64,000 nucleotides of DNA from Pachypanchax playfairii (GCA_006937955.1 SSNP01000015.1:244747-308746), one strand, 5' to 3'. Positions 1-11,840 are shown, counted from the first letter of the stretch. The notes: generated by a model not told the origin, from the letters alone. Program-made: numbers and translations.

Positions 1-3000
1 TTTTCTTCTAGAAAATCAGCATCTTGTATGAGATAAGATCTTGTCGAAAAGGTGGATCCATCTGGGTCGACTCACGTCAGCCATTAAATAAAAAATGCAT
101 CGTTAGTTTTCTTACAGGCTGCAGATACACTCTGGAATCCTATCAAACCGAGAGTTTCACAAGGACTTTTATTACATCTGAAGTCAGATTAATAACTGAC
201 AGCATGCAAGTGAAAATGTTGTTAACTATGTGAACTATTGTCAACATTTTATCTCATTGGTCTAAATTAAAATCCCCTTTCAAAACCTTGAATCATTAAC
301 TTTCTTGAAGTATTTCTTTTTCCAAATCCACCATTTCCAACTACATATGAAAGCTGACAGCTCAAGAAAAATAGAGTTTCTGTAGACAATTACATATTAA
401 TGTATTATATAATCATATTTATGCACATACTATCCATAATGCATAAACACTCTGCTAACCTTGTGTTGCTTATAGGAGATCAAATTTGTAAGTTTTTCTT
501 CAAATTTCAGTGGGGCTAAAGTTTCAGACCTCCTGCTGTGATCAAGTAGAAGAGCGGTGTCTGCAAACACTTTGATGCTTTTCATCTCACTGTAGACACA
601 CAGGCACAACTTCCTAAAACAAGATCACAGACTAAAGGAGTTTGTGCGAGAAAATGTCATCAGTTTGTTAGATTTGATGGTGAGCAAGTCTCTGTGTGTA
701 TGTTTTGTTGTTTATTTTTACGATTGAATGAAAATTCAGATGTGAGGAACTTTAACCTGCTCAACTTTTTAAGCTGAAGATGATTTTATAATATTTAATG
801 AGCAATGTTTTTGTACCTAGTGAAGGGGACTGTAAATGATCCTGGTTTGTTCAGTCTATCAATATAATTGACCTTTCACCGAGTCCAGCTTTCCTTAGTT
901 ACTTTTGCTACATCAGACAAACAAATGGTCAAACACGACCATGGCCGATGATGGGAACAGGTATGCATGCATGTCAGTGATATTTTTGTAGCAATACCAC
1001 TGCGATATCCTCCAGATAGAGGCACAAGGGCAATGGAGGGATAAAATCAAAATATAAAAATACCCAATGAAGGACACACGACTACCATCGAGGCTAATGC
1101 TAATACTAAGGGAAACTCAGAGGTAGGTTTTCCATTCATAAAATGCTGCATGAAAGATAAAAACAAAATTATTTAAAGTTGTTTGTTGGGGCGTTATATG
1201 TTTGACTTTGTCGTAAACTGACAGAAAATAAAGTTGGGGAGCTCAAAGACCCAACACAACAGCAGCAAATGTAGCTAGCATTAGCTAACATGTTAACTGA
1301 TGTTAAGGGGCTTGTTAAACTTAGCTTAGAGAGTAGGTTAACATTCTGGCAATGATATCCATGGCAATCAAAATTTTGGTCCAATGTGTGTCCTTTCCTC
1401 TAGCTAGTAGATCTAGACAACATGGTAAGTAGTTAGCTGTTAGCCTTACATTTGAGCAGACGTATTTATGCTTAATAATGTTTGACACATTTAATTGGGA
1501 GTGGGGCCATCCACACTGTTTTATCCATTGTAGGCACCGCTCACGTTGTGTTTTCGGCTTTGGGAATGGAAAGGACACAATCTAGTATCTACAGTAGTGT
1601 CCAATTCACAAACGCCATGGGCGTACCGCTTCACCATCTTGCTTGGAATCAATGTTTGTCGGACCTGCTCACATAGTAACAGATGCTATAATTTGTGAGA
1701 TTGGACAGTGGCCGTTTTGGGGGAAGGGCTGGCGAAATTGGAAAACTGTTGAATATAACATGCAAGAAAATGGCATCAATCATCAGTTGTTTGATTTGTC
1801 ATGATATCTCTGACTTAATTTTATTAAACAGACCAAGCTGAGCATAAGATATTTTTGAGAGTGTAACCTTAAATTTGTCTGTTTTCTTCATATTGTGCAA
1901 TTGATGAAAGCTTAGCAGAATTAAGTGCAAAAGGCTCTCAAATGCACAAATTTAAATTCCTGTACAACTTAAAACAGAGCCATGTTCAGCTTTTTAAGTA
2001 CCTCACACTCCATCTGCTCCTGTCTGGCACCAGAAAATTGTAAGGACTTAATTTTTTTTTTCCTAGTCAATGGCTTTCTTAAAAGCAAGGCCATGATTTA
2101 GTTCAACTGTCACTGCAGATTTAATGGGATATTATTCATGCAGGAAGACGGGGTCAAGGGCAAGTAATGTTGGAAGGCTCTAAAATGCTTGTGTGTGGAC
2201 AAAAAAAGAACTGGTGATGTGTTCAAAGCAGAGAAGTATGAAAGCATGTTCATATTTGTGTTTTTCTAAGTTCCAGTGAAGTGCAATGATTTTAGAGAAG
2301 ATAGGAGTTGACAGGGTTACCAGTTTGTCCCAACACCTGCTGAGCAAGCAGCAGGTGTTGGGACAGAATGTCTCATCACTTCAGAGCTGTTTAACTTGTG
2401 TTTCAGCACATTAATTTCAGATGCCCACCCCTTAAATAGCCAGTTTACAAACATAACAGAGCTGTGCGTGCTTGATCAACAAGACCTTGTTGACCTGTGG
2501 TCTGTCATTCTCTGTCCAAACATGGCAAAGGACTGTCTGTTTCTGCTGTGTTATTATTGTCGGAATAAAAAAAACACAAGCCATATTAATTACTTTATTA
2601 CTTGATTATTACACATCTGAAAATTTCATTTTTCTAAATATTTATTAGTTTGATAAACTTGTCCCAGTGATGGGGCAGCAACACATTTTATCCAAAAACA
2701 TGCTACATATTCACTAGTCTAGATCAATTTTATATCCACTTCACCAGAAAAGGTCTGTCTAAGAAAAAAAACACAAGTCAAACAGCAAGGAACTAAATAA
2801 AAAAGCAGTGAAAAGATTAAAGATGTATAGTGGTATAAGACGACAATGAACTGATGCAAACTAAAAGAAAAAGTCAAAAACTCCGGGTACACATCTGTAT
2901 ATTGTAGGTATTGATTACTAAACCTCTGATGAAATCTCATGAGTATTAACTTTATGAATCAAAATTTAGGCTATTAAGCATTCAGAGCGTGCAAACCACA

Positions 3001-3764
3001 GCCAAACAACTAATTTCCCCATAATGTTCTTCAATCCAGATTCAGAGTCCTCCTCCATCCAGCGTATTGGTCCTTGTGCCATTACCAACCTTCACCAGGA
3101 CATATTGTCCTATCTTGTCCACAAATAATAAATATTAAACAATATATATACATATATATAAAGTAAAAAGGTCAGCAAACACTAATCCTCATGGATGGAG
3201 GTTATAAACCTGTTTACTGTTATTTGGGCATATTATTTTTATCTCATTGTATGTCAACATAGTTTTATTGTATATGTATTTACAAAAATCCTCTTTAGTG
3301 CATCTCAAAATTACATTTATACATTAAACATTGACAGAGTGTCACTCATTGCCAGATGAACCTCTAACAGATATATTCCCAGTAACAACAGTACTGAAAC
3401 TACATAACACTCTCTTTAATAAAACGATATCCACATAGTAAAAATGAACAAACGGATCATAAACAGTCTAACAATTTACTGACATACATGTAAAGCCACA
3501 ACTTCTTCTAGCAGCCAGCTGTCTTGAAATCCTAACACTTGCTTGTAAACAGCAACAAGGGGAAATTTGTTTTCTGTTGTGTTTTTATTTCTGTCTTTTA
3601 TAACATTCCTACAGCCAGGGTGAAGCTCTACGCTGAGAGGGAGCAGCAGTTCAGCTTCATTCAGATCTGACTTTAGACTGTTTAGATGAGGTTACCAGTG
3701 GCGGCACTGACCCTCACTTGACTGCTTTTTTCCAATCATTTGCAATGACATGATGTGGGTCTTA
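1..3764. other. Non-coding stretch, no gene recognised
   Basis: No reading frame here has a recognisable domain or coding-like composition. About 960-1680 has repeat-like features (clusters of GCTAGC/TTAGC words, higher GC than the flanks) and may be an old unclassified interspersed repeat. A short TA-rich tract lies near 3141-3162. The perfect hairpin at 2325-2366 is listed separately. Confidence 0.6.
2325..2366. repeat. Perfect short inverted repeat (hairpin)
   Basis: The arms 2326-2341 (TGTCCCAACACCTGCT) and 2350-2365 are exact reverse complements over 16 bp. The pair G2342-C2349 extends the stem to 17 bp and leaves a 6-nt loop. The stem is too short for a canonical vertebrate pre-miRNA. 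It could be a tiny palindromic element, a cruciform site or a recent inverted duplication. Confidence 0.75.
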
Positions 3765-4066
3765 CAGGGGCGGCTTCAAAGGGGGGGAAAGGGGGGCCAT
3801 GGCCACCCTGTTACATTTCCTGGCCCTATTAGCCCGTTGTATATTCATAATATGCGTTGAACCAATATCTTATATGAAATAACTGAACGCAAAGTCCTCA
3901 AAGGAAGTAGTTGGCTACCTGATCTTTTGCATCAGAGAGACTTATCTTGATTCACTTTTAGTCTTTGGAGAGTCTGACATTCCACTTAGATTGACGAGCC
4001 CCCTCCCCCCTCACATACTTGCTAGCAGTCAGGACTGCTTCAGTATCTGGCCTTTTATTTTGGCCC

Positions 4067-4290
4067 GTCTAGACACACCTGTGCAATAATCATGTTTTCT
4101 AATCAGCATTGTGATATGGCACACCTGTGAGGCGGGATGGTGCCCAATATTACAGATTTAGACAGTTTTCTGAACAATATTTGAGATAAATGGTTATTTT
4201 GTGCATGTGGAAAGTGTTTTAGATCTTTGAGTTTATCTCTTAAAATATAGGAGCAAAAACAAAAGTGTTGCGGTTTTATTTTTGTTCAGT
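4067..4290 (+). mobile_element. Tc1/mariner-type 3' remnant nested in the hAT element
   Basis: The sequence ends in TTTTGTTCAGT preceded by a GCAAAAACAAAAGTGTTGCG-like stretch. I recognise this as the terminal region of an abundant fish mariner-type element whose outward end reads ACTGAACAAAAATA. Only one end is present and the coding part is gone. The left boundary is approximate. Confidence 0.55.
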
Positions 4291-4405
4291 AAATGGTAAA
4301 TGGCGTGTACTTGTATAGTGCTTTACTCAGGTCCTACGACCCCCAAAGTGCTTCACACTACAGTATGTCATTCACCCATTCACACACACACTCACACGTT
4401 TGACG
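4291..4405. repeat. Common teleost interspersed repeat fragment
   Basis: It contains TTGTATAGTGCTTTACTC, then CCCCAAAGTGCTTCACAC, then ATTCACCCATTCACACACA, the layout of a very abundant fish repeat (the TATAGCGCTTT...CAAAGCGCTTTACA type). I cannot assign the superfamily from sequence alone. Confidence 0.5.
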
Positions 4406-4821
4406 TTCGTCACAATATATTTTCCATAAACACTGCGTTCCAAGGTCTTAGACTCATCTACAATGTAGCAGCATCATAGAATTCCCAAAATTCAGTTATG
4501 GCTTTTATTTTTCGTGTTGCCCCCCCAAATTTTCATATTTCTCTGGCACCACTGGGGCCTTCACTCCAAAACATGCGGCGTCTCAATGGGTTTTCTTCAG
4601 GACTTTAGATTCCTTCCATACCCCAAAAAGCATAGTTAATTGGTAACTCCAAATTTCCCAGAGTCATTTTGAAACAACCAAAAACCACTTTAAACTCATC
4701 CTTGCTCAGACTTGTTGTTGTTAATCAGACAATATGCCTATTTCTCCAAACTGAGTTTATTCAAAAATATATTTTCACTAGGAAATTTTTATTTTTACAA
4801 TTTCAACTCAAACCCACTTAA

Positions 4822-5428
4822 AGCTGCTATCCTTAATTTGCATAACAAATTAGCTTAACATATTTTTTTTCATTCCCATTAAAAACGTTTTAACACAGCA
4901 TGGATAAAAATATGTTGTGAAGATTAAAAAAAAAAAAAATAAATAATTAAGTGGTTCTCCCGTATTTGTCTAAAAACATCCACCAATCAAATGATTCGGC
5001 CTGAAAGGAATAATTGGACAGTCTCTCCAGCCATACGGACTTCCGCATTTGTTTGGCTTCTGTGCTCCTAAAAAACATATTACGGCAGCACACCACTGCT
5101 GGGAGTGTTCGCCGCTCTACCATGTCACAGCAGGAGAAACAGCCACCGGCTGGTTCCGCGTCAGGTTCAGGACAAAGTAACAATTAATGTCAGTTGTTCG
5201 TTTTTATATTGTTTACACTTACCGGTGATTCCGTCATGTTACGGAACTTGAATGAACTGCGGACAATGTGTCTTGCACTCTGTCGTCTTCTGGGGCTAGG
5301 CGTGTTTCCAAACCTGGGGGGGGGGGGCGTGGCTTAGGAATTCTACCCGACGGGAGGGGCTGAGAGTTCTGTGACTTTGTTTACATTTGTTGCCTAAGCT
5401 AGGCAATTTGAAATCGGGTATATCACCT
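4822..5428. mobile_element. TTAA-flanked nonautonomous element (Kolobok/T2-like)
   Basis: TTAA lies on both sides (4818-4821 and 5429-5432). The ends read TTAAAGCTGCTAT and, in reverse complement on the right, TTAAAGGTGATAT, agreeing at most positions. The right end fits the TTAAAGGRR-like terminus known for the T2/Kolobok group. The interior is GC-rich and has a 22-codon open stretch from the ATG at 5120 that I do not recognise. A G-run lies at about 5318-5328. Confidence 0.5.
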
Positions 5429-5434
5429 TTAACT

Positions 5435-7003
5435 ATCTCTTCAAATTTTACTTTTAGTTTGTTTATTTTTGCCCAGATGTGGCAGAAGCAGCGCACAGTT
5501 ATTTTTCCTTGTTGTTTTGTACTATTAGTACTGATAAAATATCCTTGAAATTGCTAAATAATCTTCAATCAATTAAATATTTTCTACCTTTTAAATGACA
5601 ATAATTTCTTAAAGAGCTCTGGGGATTTACTCTTTTAAACATGAAAAAGGGGGGGTGGGAGGTTTCTGTGTTCATGCTTCTAAAATCTCATCACTTTTTT
5701 TTCAACGCTACCTAGTTGTGTTTTTGTTATTAGCGCTGCCTGTTGAATCATGTCATATTGATCAGCTTCCCCTGCTCTTTCATTTCTGATACTGCTTTGG
5801 TAACACTCATCAGATTTCATTATGACAGAGCCCAGTGAGTTGAGAATAATTTTAGATTAAATCCTACAACCATACGATTTTTGGCTGTAATTGAACACGC
5901 GCACTTGATTAAAAACTTTGACTACGAATTTGATCAGCGGCAAGAAGCTGAAAATTATTGGCTCTGATTTATTCACGTTTTAATTTTTTTGTTTTGATGC
6001 TTTGAAATATACTTCAGTCGTACCTATTCTTGCACATTCGTGCATTGTACCGTGTGTAATGTCACGCTGAAAAATTGTTTTTTAGTTTTTTTTATTCTGC
6101 TTCTTTTTGTGTTCCAAACACAATGTGTTGTGCTTTTCAGAAACTGAGGCAATGACTGAGTCTGCTGTTTGACAGGAGAGTGTGCAACAAGCTGAAAAGT
6201 AAAACATAGAACTGACTGGATTTCATTGGAGACTGGTTTCTTGTAACATCTAACGACATCAGAAAGTGGAAGACGATGATGTGGTGCTCTTAGTGTCGCA
6301 AGGGAAACCCCGTGTCTGACAGTCAATGACCTCTGAGCCACTATTTTCCCCACTCTGTTCTAAAGTTTGTGTTCACTTGATTAGATCGTTGTCACTAATA
6401 AGCCTTAGCTTCACAGCAGGGCGGAGAAGAACCAGACAGTTGGTAGATTAGTTATAGTTTCTGACCAGTTTCTTTCATTTTCCTGTTATTCGTCCCTACT
6501 GCACATTTAACATTTGAATGATTACAAAGAAAGATGCATCTATTGGCACTGACTGTTTTGTATATCACACAATTCCTTTCATATCTTCAACATGCAGGTC
6601 TTTTTGTTTGTTCGTTTTATTCATGGGAACTAAAATAATTCAAACTCATAGATGGCACCAAATGTTCTCAACCTAAATGCACAAAAAACACTAGATGTAA
6701 AACCTTTTTTTTACCATCTGATCTTTTTCCCTCCCACAGCATTGATCTTGGCCCTTTTTTTCAAAATACCTGGATGTGATTTTTGACAACAAGTTTTCTT
6801 TTAATGGACAGATACTAGTGTCTGAGCCATTTCGTTTCTAAATGAAGTGTGTTGCTAAGGTTATGACATTTTGTTTCATTCCGACTCAGATAGTGATTCA
6901 CAACTTCATTGTATTAGTTGCTGCTCTCTCTTGTCTAAAACTCTGTGGCTTGAATCCTGTCAGAAAAGCACAAGCAAAACCATATTTCACCAGTCTTGTC
7001 GTC
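5435..7003. other. Non-coding stretch, nothing recognised
   Basis: I see no coding signature and no clear terminal repeats. The open frame of about 109 codons on the minus strand near 6024-6353 has no recognisable domain and lies in ordinary AT-rich sequence. Confidence 0.5.
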
Positions 7004-7011
7004 TTTGCACT

Positions 7012-7364
7012 CAGGGGCGTGTCTGGAAAATCTTTGTTTGGGGTCCAAGAAGGGGCACAGATTTCCAAAAGGGCAACACATGTAAATAGGCCCATAGCCT
7101 TAAAAAAAATGTAGTTTTTACAGAATTATAGACAGTTTATCATAATTTAAGTTACGACCTTAACCCAAAATGAAATAAAAATCAGTTAAAGCACAATGTC
7201 CCTGTACACTTTCAATAATCATGTAAAAGTATTGATTGAATTTGATTGTTTCTTTATAGTGACTTGTATTACTTTTGTTTTGAAATGGCACTACGAAAAT
7301 AAACTGAATTTAACTTATTTCTTTCAGCCAATACTTGTATCTATGTGTACTTGTTGGCCCCCTG
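7012..7364. mobile_element. Short hAT-type element with near-perfect 8-bp TSD
   Basis: The ends are CAGGGGCG (7012) and GCCCCCTG (ending 7364). The flanking octamers TTTGCACT (7004-7011) and TTAGCACT (7365-7372) match at 7 of 8 bases, as expected for hAT insertion. The first 135 bp match the reverse complement of 50707-50838, the end of another hAT element. The last part (about 7249-7357) recurs inverted at 10696-10805. There is no transposase, so it is a deletion derivative. Confidence 0.7.
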
Positions 7365-7372
7365 TTAGCACT

Positions 7373-8757
7373 AGCTCTCTGTTTATTATTAGGTCTTATT
7401 GTTTGTTTTCTAATCAGTTATTCAAATTGATTATTTTTTTGGTATTGCTTAGATTTTCTAACTTTGCACAGTCCAAAAAGGTCCCTGAGGTCATACAGCA
7501 GATCCCACTGGATGTATTGAAAAGTATCTGCAGCTTTCAAAAACTCTTTAAAAACTCCTTTCTATTGCTCATTTAATCAGACCGAGTTATGCTTAATTTT
7601 TTCCATATTTAATCTGTATTTTTAAAAATTTTCATGCTTTTTAAATAGTTTAATTGCTTCTTTTATTGTATAAATCACTTGAAGCACTTTGGTCAACACC
7701 AGCTGTTTTCATATGTGTTCAAATAAACATGACGATGCCTTGGAGTTGTCCACGTACATCCAACATGTTCCGATCGAGAACATACTAAAGCCCTTAATAA
7801 ACAGGAGATCGCAGATATTTTAGCCATTGTCTACAACAGCAGGCTCATTACTCTACTTTGGCATTAATTGGTTAGTTAAGCCCTTCTCTGCTTCACTGTA
7901 GAGTGCTTTTGTAGTGGAGTGGGGTTATTAAATTATGCAGTTTACACTGCTGAAAAGGTCACAGCTTGTCACTGAATAAAGTGAAGGCTGTTGTAATATT
8001 GTGTTTATGGTGTTGATAATGGCTGCATGAGAAGACGACTGCCTCTTGGCTGCTTTTGCTATAGATGTCTTCTCATTTGTAAAACTTATTAATGACTTTC
8101 ATGAACTGCAACATTAAATTCCATTAATCGATCCCTTTGTGTCGATTTGAAAAAAGTTTATTTTAGCAAACATAATTATTTTAAAACATGTTTACTACTT
8201 TTTCAGATATTTGTAGGGGTTGTTTTCCTTTGTATTTAAGTGCAAATTTGTGCTAATTACCATCACAGTTAATTTTTTTATATGTAAAATCATGGGAATT
8301 TTGGTCTGCGTGCGCATGCATATGTGTGGAGCACAGTAAACGAAAACTAATTTCCCTTTTTTAATCCAGCTAGATTGAATTCAGCTAAAAATTAAATCTT
8401 CACCACTGAATCTTACACAAATGTGCTTGTTCAATACAATGCACATTAATTATCACCAATCACCTTCCAATACATAAAAACATTCATTTATTTGTGATTT
8501 CATTTAAGTAGATAATCACTTTTATAAAAAAGAACAAAAGAGATGAGAAATATTTTGCAGACTTCTATATTCAAAATGACAGTTAAGTACTATTAAGTGT
8601 TTATGTGTGGCTCTGTGTGACTGTGAATAAGAGGTTTTGGAACTTTTTCCTTTTCTCCTCCATCTTTACCACCTTTTAACGAGGGAATAGCCTGAGAATC
8701 AGAGGCATCACTGTCTGGTGGGAAAAATGCTCTATATCAAGTTGCAGGACCTCACAC
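7373..8757. other. Non-coding stretch, nothing recognised
   Basis: AT-rich sequence without coding signature or terminal repeats that I can support. Confidence 0.5.
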
Positions 8758-8901
8758 TGGATCGTGAAGACAGCTGAAAATATCCTCCGACTTCTCTTCA
8801 CAGACATTTACTCTACACGTTGCATCCCCAAAGCTATCAGCGTTGCGCATGACCCCACACACAAGCCCCTCACCTTCTTGTCATTCAGGAAAAGGTATTG
8901 A
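8758..8901 (+). mobile_element. LINE ORF2 C-terminal fragment
   Basis: The frame from 8758 gives 47 codons and then a stop (TGA at 8899). It contains KTAENIL, then DIYSTRC, then AHDPTH, then FRKRY. This is the order of the conserved C-terminal tail seen after the reverse transcriptase in fish LINEs, where GRRYR normally follows. It is a 5'-truncated, mutated scrap with no function expected. The assignment to a clade (L2/Rex-like) is an inference. Confidence 0.65.
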
Positions 8902-9046
8902 GCCTTCCGAGCTCCTATCTACAGACTGTCACAATTTCTTTTGTAAAGCCTGTACTTGGAGAAAACCCACATATTCAGGAGGAGAACATTTCGTGCAATA
9001 GAATGTAATGTGCTAAAAGAAAAATGTTAATATTTGAAATCATATA

Positions 9047-9246
9047 CAGTGGGGCAAAAAAGTATTTAGTCAGCCACCAATTGTGTAAGTTCTCCCACTT
9101 AAAAAGATCAGAGAGGCCTGTAATTTTCATCATAGGTATACCTCAACTATGAGAGACAAAATGAGGAAAAAAAATCCAGAAAATCACATTGTCTGATTTT
9201 TAAAGAATTTATTTGCAAATTATGGTGGAAAATAAGTATTTGGTCA
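9047..9246. repeat. Tc1 copy A terminal inverted repeat, transposase 3' side
   Basis: 200 bp from CAGTGGGG to GGTCA, the inverted partner of 10449-10648. It contains outer (9060) and inner (9234) copies of the AAGTATTTRGTCA core, likely transposase binding sites. An AATAAA on the minus strand inside it could serve as a polyadenylation signal for the transposase. Confidence 0.93.
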
Positions 9247-9262
9247 ATAACAAAAGTTAATC

Positions 9263-10285
9263 TCAATACTTTGTTATATAGCCTTTGTTGGCAATGACAG
9301 AGGTCAAACGTTTTCTGTAAGTCTTCACAAGGTTTTCACACACTGTTGCTGGTATTTTGGCCCATTCCTCCATGCAGATCTCCTCTAGAGCAGTGATGTT
9401 TTGGGGCTGACGCTGGGCAACACGGACTTTCAACTCCCTCCAGAGATTTTCTATGGGGTTGAGATCTGGAGACTGGCTAGGCCACTCCAGGACCTTGAAA
9501 TGCTTCTTACGAAACCACTCCTTCGTTGCCCGGGCGGTGTGTTTGGGATCATTGTCATGCTGAAAGACCCAGCCACGTCTCATTTTCAATGCCCTTGCTG
9601 ATGGAAGGAGGTTTTCACTCAAAATCTTACGATACATGGCCCCATTCATTCTTTCCTTTACACGGATCAGTCGTCCTGGTCCCCTTGCAGAAAAACAGCC
9701 CCAAAGCATGATGTTTCCACCCCCATGCTTTACAGTAGGTATGGTGTTCTTTGGATCCAACTCAGCATTCTTTCCCCTCCAAACACGACAAGTTGAGTTT
9801 CTACCAAAAAGTTCTATTTTGGTTTCATCTGACCATATGATGTTCTCCCAATCCTCTTCTGGATCATCCAAATGCTCTCTAGCAAACCGCAGACGGGCCT
9901 GGACGTGTCCTGGCTTCAGCAGGGGGACACGTCTGGCACTGCAGGATTTGAGTCCCTGGCGGCGTAGTGTGTTACTGATGGTAGCCTTTGTTACTTTGGT
10001 CCCAGCTCTCTGCAGGTCATTCACTAGGTCCCTCCGTGGGGTTCTGGGATTTTTGCTCACCGTTCTTGTGATCATTTTGACCCCACGGGGTGAGATCTTG
10101 CGTGGAGCCCCAGATCGAGGGAGATTATCAGTGGTCTTGTATGTCTTCCATTTTCTAATAATTGCTCCCACAGTTGATTTCTTCACACCAAGCTGCTTAC
10201 CTATTGCAGATTCAGTCTTCCCAGCCTGGTGAAGGTCTACAATTTTGTTTCTGGTGTCCTTTGACAGCTCTTTGGTCTTGGCCAT
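9263..10285 (-). CDS. Tc1-family DD34E transposase, intact (copy A)
   Basis: A 340-residue transposase that would bind the element's terminal repeats and cut and paste it into TA sites; it acts in the nucleus. Residues 11-52 form a first helix-turn-helix (QLGVKKSTVGAI). An SGAPRK basic motif near 58-63 is AT-hook-like. Residues 67-122 form a second helix-turn-helix. The catalytic triad is D153 (WSDET), D244 (QHDND) and E279 (PIENLW), with 34 residues between the last two, so DD34E. The glycine-rich HGGGNIMLWG lies at 187-196. Length is normal for the family. The ATG at 10285 lies in a good context (CCACTATGG) and starts with MAKTKEL. Compared with copy B it has S37, T75, R119 and F258. It is uninterrupted and could be active, though that is inferred from sequence only. 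Confidence 0.96.
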   Translation of the reverse strand: MAKTKELSKDTRNKIVDLHQAGKTESAIGKQLGVKKSTVGAIIRKWKTYKTTDNLPRSGAPRKISPRGVKMITRTVSKNPRTPRRDLVNDLQRAGTKVTKATISNTLRRQGLKSCSARRVPLLKPGHVQARLRFAREHLDDPEEDWENIIWSDETKIELFGRNSTCRVWRGKNAELDPKNTIPTVKHGGGNIMLWGCFSARGPGRLIRVKERMNGAMYRKILSENLLPSARALKMRRGWVFQHDNDPKHTARATKEWFRKKHFKVLEWPSQSPDLNPIENLWRELKVRVAQRQPQNITALEEICMEEWAKIPATVCENLVKTYRKRLTSVIANKGYITKY

Positions 10286-10448
10286 AGTGGAGTTTGGAGC
10301 GTGACTGTTTGAGGTTGTGGACAGTTGTCTTTTATACTGATAACGAGTTCACACAGGTGCCATTAATACAGGTAACGAGTGGAGGACCGAGGAGCCTCTT
10401 AAAGAAGTTGCAGGTCTGTGAAAGCCAGAAATCTTACTTGTTTGTAGG

Positions 10449-10648
10449 TGACCAAATACTTATTTTCCACCATAATTTGCAAATAAATTCTTTAAAAATC
10501 AGACAATGTGATTTTCTGGATTTTTTTTCCTCATTTTGTCTCTCATAGTTGAGGTATACCTATGATGAAAATTACAGGCCTCTCTGATCTTTTTAAGTGG
10601 GAGAACTTACTCAATTGGTGGCTGACTAAATACTTTTTTGCCCCACTG
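10449..10648. repeat. Tc1 copy A terminal inverted repeat, transposase 5' side
   Basis: Inverted partner of 9047-9246, with inner core at 10449 and outer core at 10623. One mismatch is visible, CTCAATT near 10611 where the other three terminal repeats have CACAATT. Confidence 0.93.
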
Positions 10649-10695
10649 TATGTTAAGATAATCTGAAATTAATGGAGGGTAATGGGGATGGTATA

Positions 10696-10805
10696 CCAAC
10701 AAGTACACATAGATACAAGTATTGGCTGAAAGAAATAAGTTAAATTCAGTTTATTTTTGTAGTGCCAGTTAAAAACAACAGTAATAAAAGTCACTATAAA
10801 GAAAC
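10696..10805 (-). mobile_element. Fragment of the 7012-7364 hAT-type repeat, inverted
   Basis: The reverse complement matches about 7249-7357 closely, including TTTCTTTATAGTGAC, AATAAACTGAATTTAAC and ACTTGTATCTATGTGTAC, and ends at the same GTTGG position. The other half of the family sequence is absent. Confidence 0.7.
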
Positions 10806-11479
10806 AGGAAATCCAATTTGCAAGTTCAGGTCATGGCAACAGGGTTAAATTCAAACATTTTGATTGATTGTAGCAATCAGATTCAGATCTGTTGCAGGAT
10901 TCAAACCATGTCTATACTGTAACAGACTTTTTTTTAAACTGTTTGGGAAAATCTTTTTATTTAGATTAATTTAACATAAAAAGTAAAGTACTCATTCTGT
11001 GCCACTTGGTGGTTAAATGTCCACATTACTGGCATGTTAATGCTGGGGCCACTTTTGGGGGCTACCTGGTCCCAAAACTCATTCCCAGTGTGCGTTTGTA
11101 TTTTGCCAGGAGTGGCCCTTGTCTCTGATCCTGCTTCTGCTATTCATGGACAGGACCTCAGGGTGTAGTTATGGTGAGGAAAGTGTCTGAACCTTTGAGA
11201 ACCTCTGGGTGTCATCTCAGGCTTTTGTAAATAATGTTGTCCTGTAGGCCTCTTCGAGCCTTGACCTGCAGTGTGGAATGGGTCAAACTGCTGGTAAGTG
11301 TGAAGGAGCCAGGAAGTTCCTCTACATCTGTGGCCATGGTTCTCAACAAGAAAATAAAACAAATATAAGGCAACTTACAGGTTGGAAGTACGTCAATGAC
11401 TCTAGAGGAAATGTTAAAGTACCTTAATATTACATTTATAAGTGATAGCAGTTTAGACAGGGTGATGGACTGATGGGTT

Positions 11480-11840
11480 AGGGCTTTGTTCAGAGTAAAG
11501 AGGAGGTTGCTCTGGTCTTTTTAGGTAAGGAGCGAGGTTAGTCAAAAGGCAAAGCTTTCAATTTACTGGTCTGTCTACACTCTAACCCTCATTTATGGTC
11601 ATGAAGTCTGGAAGGTGACTGAAAGAACAAGATCCCAATATACAAACGGCTGAAATAGGCCTCTTCCACAGGGCTCAGCCTTAGAGATAAGGTGAGGAGC
11701 TCTATCATCAGGAAGGTATATAAAGTACAGCTACTATGCATTGGAATGAGTCAGCTGATTCAGGCTCATTATTAGGCCACCTGGTCGCCTCCCTATGGAG
11801 GTTTTCAGCACTGGATGGAAACCTAACTGCACCACAATGT
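11480..11840 (+). mobile_element. LINE fragment (RTE/TX1-like C-terminal region)
   Basis: The translation contains stretches such as VWKVTERTRSQ and PPGRLPMEVF separated by stops. These match in order the conserved post-reverse-transcriptase region of an abundant fish LINE (a YGHE-W-VTER, then LRDRVRSS, then PPGRLP-EVF pattern). It is heavily mutated, with in-frame stops where CGA codons have become TGA, and the boundaries are approximate. Non-functional. Confidence 0.6.

Larger units (their letters stand above)
3765..4554. mobile_element. Degenerate hAT-type element (nonautonomous)
   Basis: The left end reads CAGGGGCGGC and the reverse complement of the right end reads CAGTGGTGCC, a typical hAT terminal pattern. 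The flanking octamers GGGTCTTA (3757-3764) and GGGCCTTC (4555-4562) agree at 6 of 8 positions, compatible with a decayed 8-bp target duplication. No transposase frame survives. A mariner-type remnant and another common fish repeat lie inside, so this element is a host for later insertions. Confidence 0.55.
9047..10648 (-). mobile_element. Tc1-type DNA transposon, copy A (1602 bp, apparently complete)
   Basis: The ends are CAGTGGGGCAAAAAAGT and its reverse complement, flanked by TA on each side (9045-9046, 10649-10650), the Tc1/mariner target duplication. The terminal inverted repeats are 200 bp. Each carries the core AAGTATTTRGTCA twice, near the outer end and at the inner end (9060-9072 and 9234-9246; mirrored at 10449-10461 and 10623-10635), which is an IR/DR arrangement. 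The transposase runs on the minus strand with a TATAAAA-type box (10330-10336, complement) about 45 bp upstream of its ATG. Only one mismatch between the two terminal repeats was noticed by eye, near 10611. Copy B has exactly the same length. Confidence 0.97.

Noticed and set aside
9636..10232. 198-codon plus-strand frame, and its mirror at 16073-16669
   Set aside because: It lies antisense within the Tc1 transposase genes and has no domain of its own.
10294..10548. 84-codon frame, and its mirror at 15757-16011
   Set aside because: It covers the Tc1 leader and terminal repeat, and its conservation only reflects the two copies being recent.
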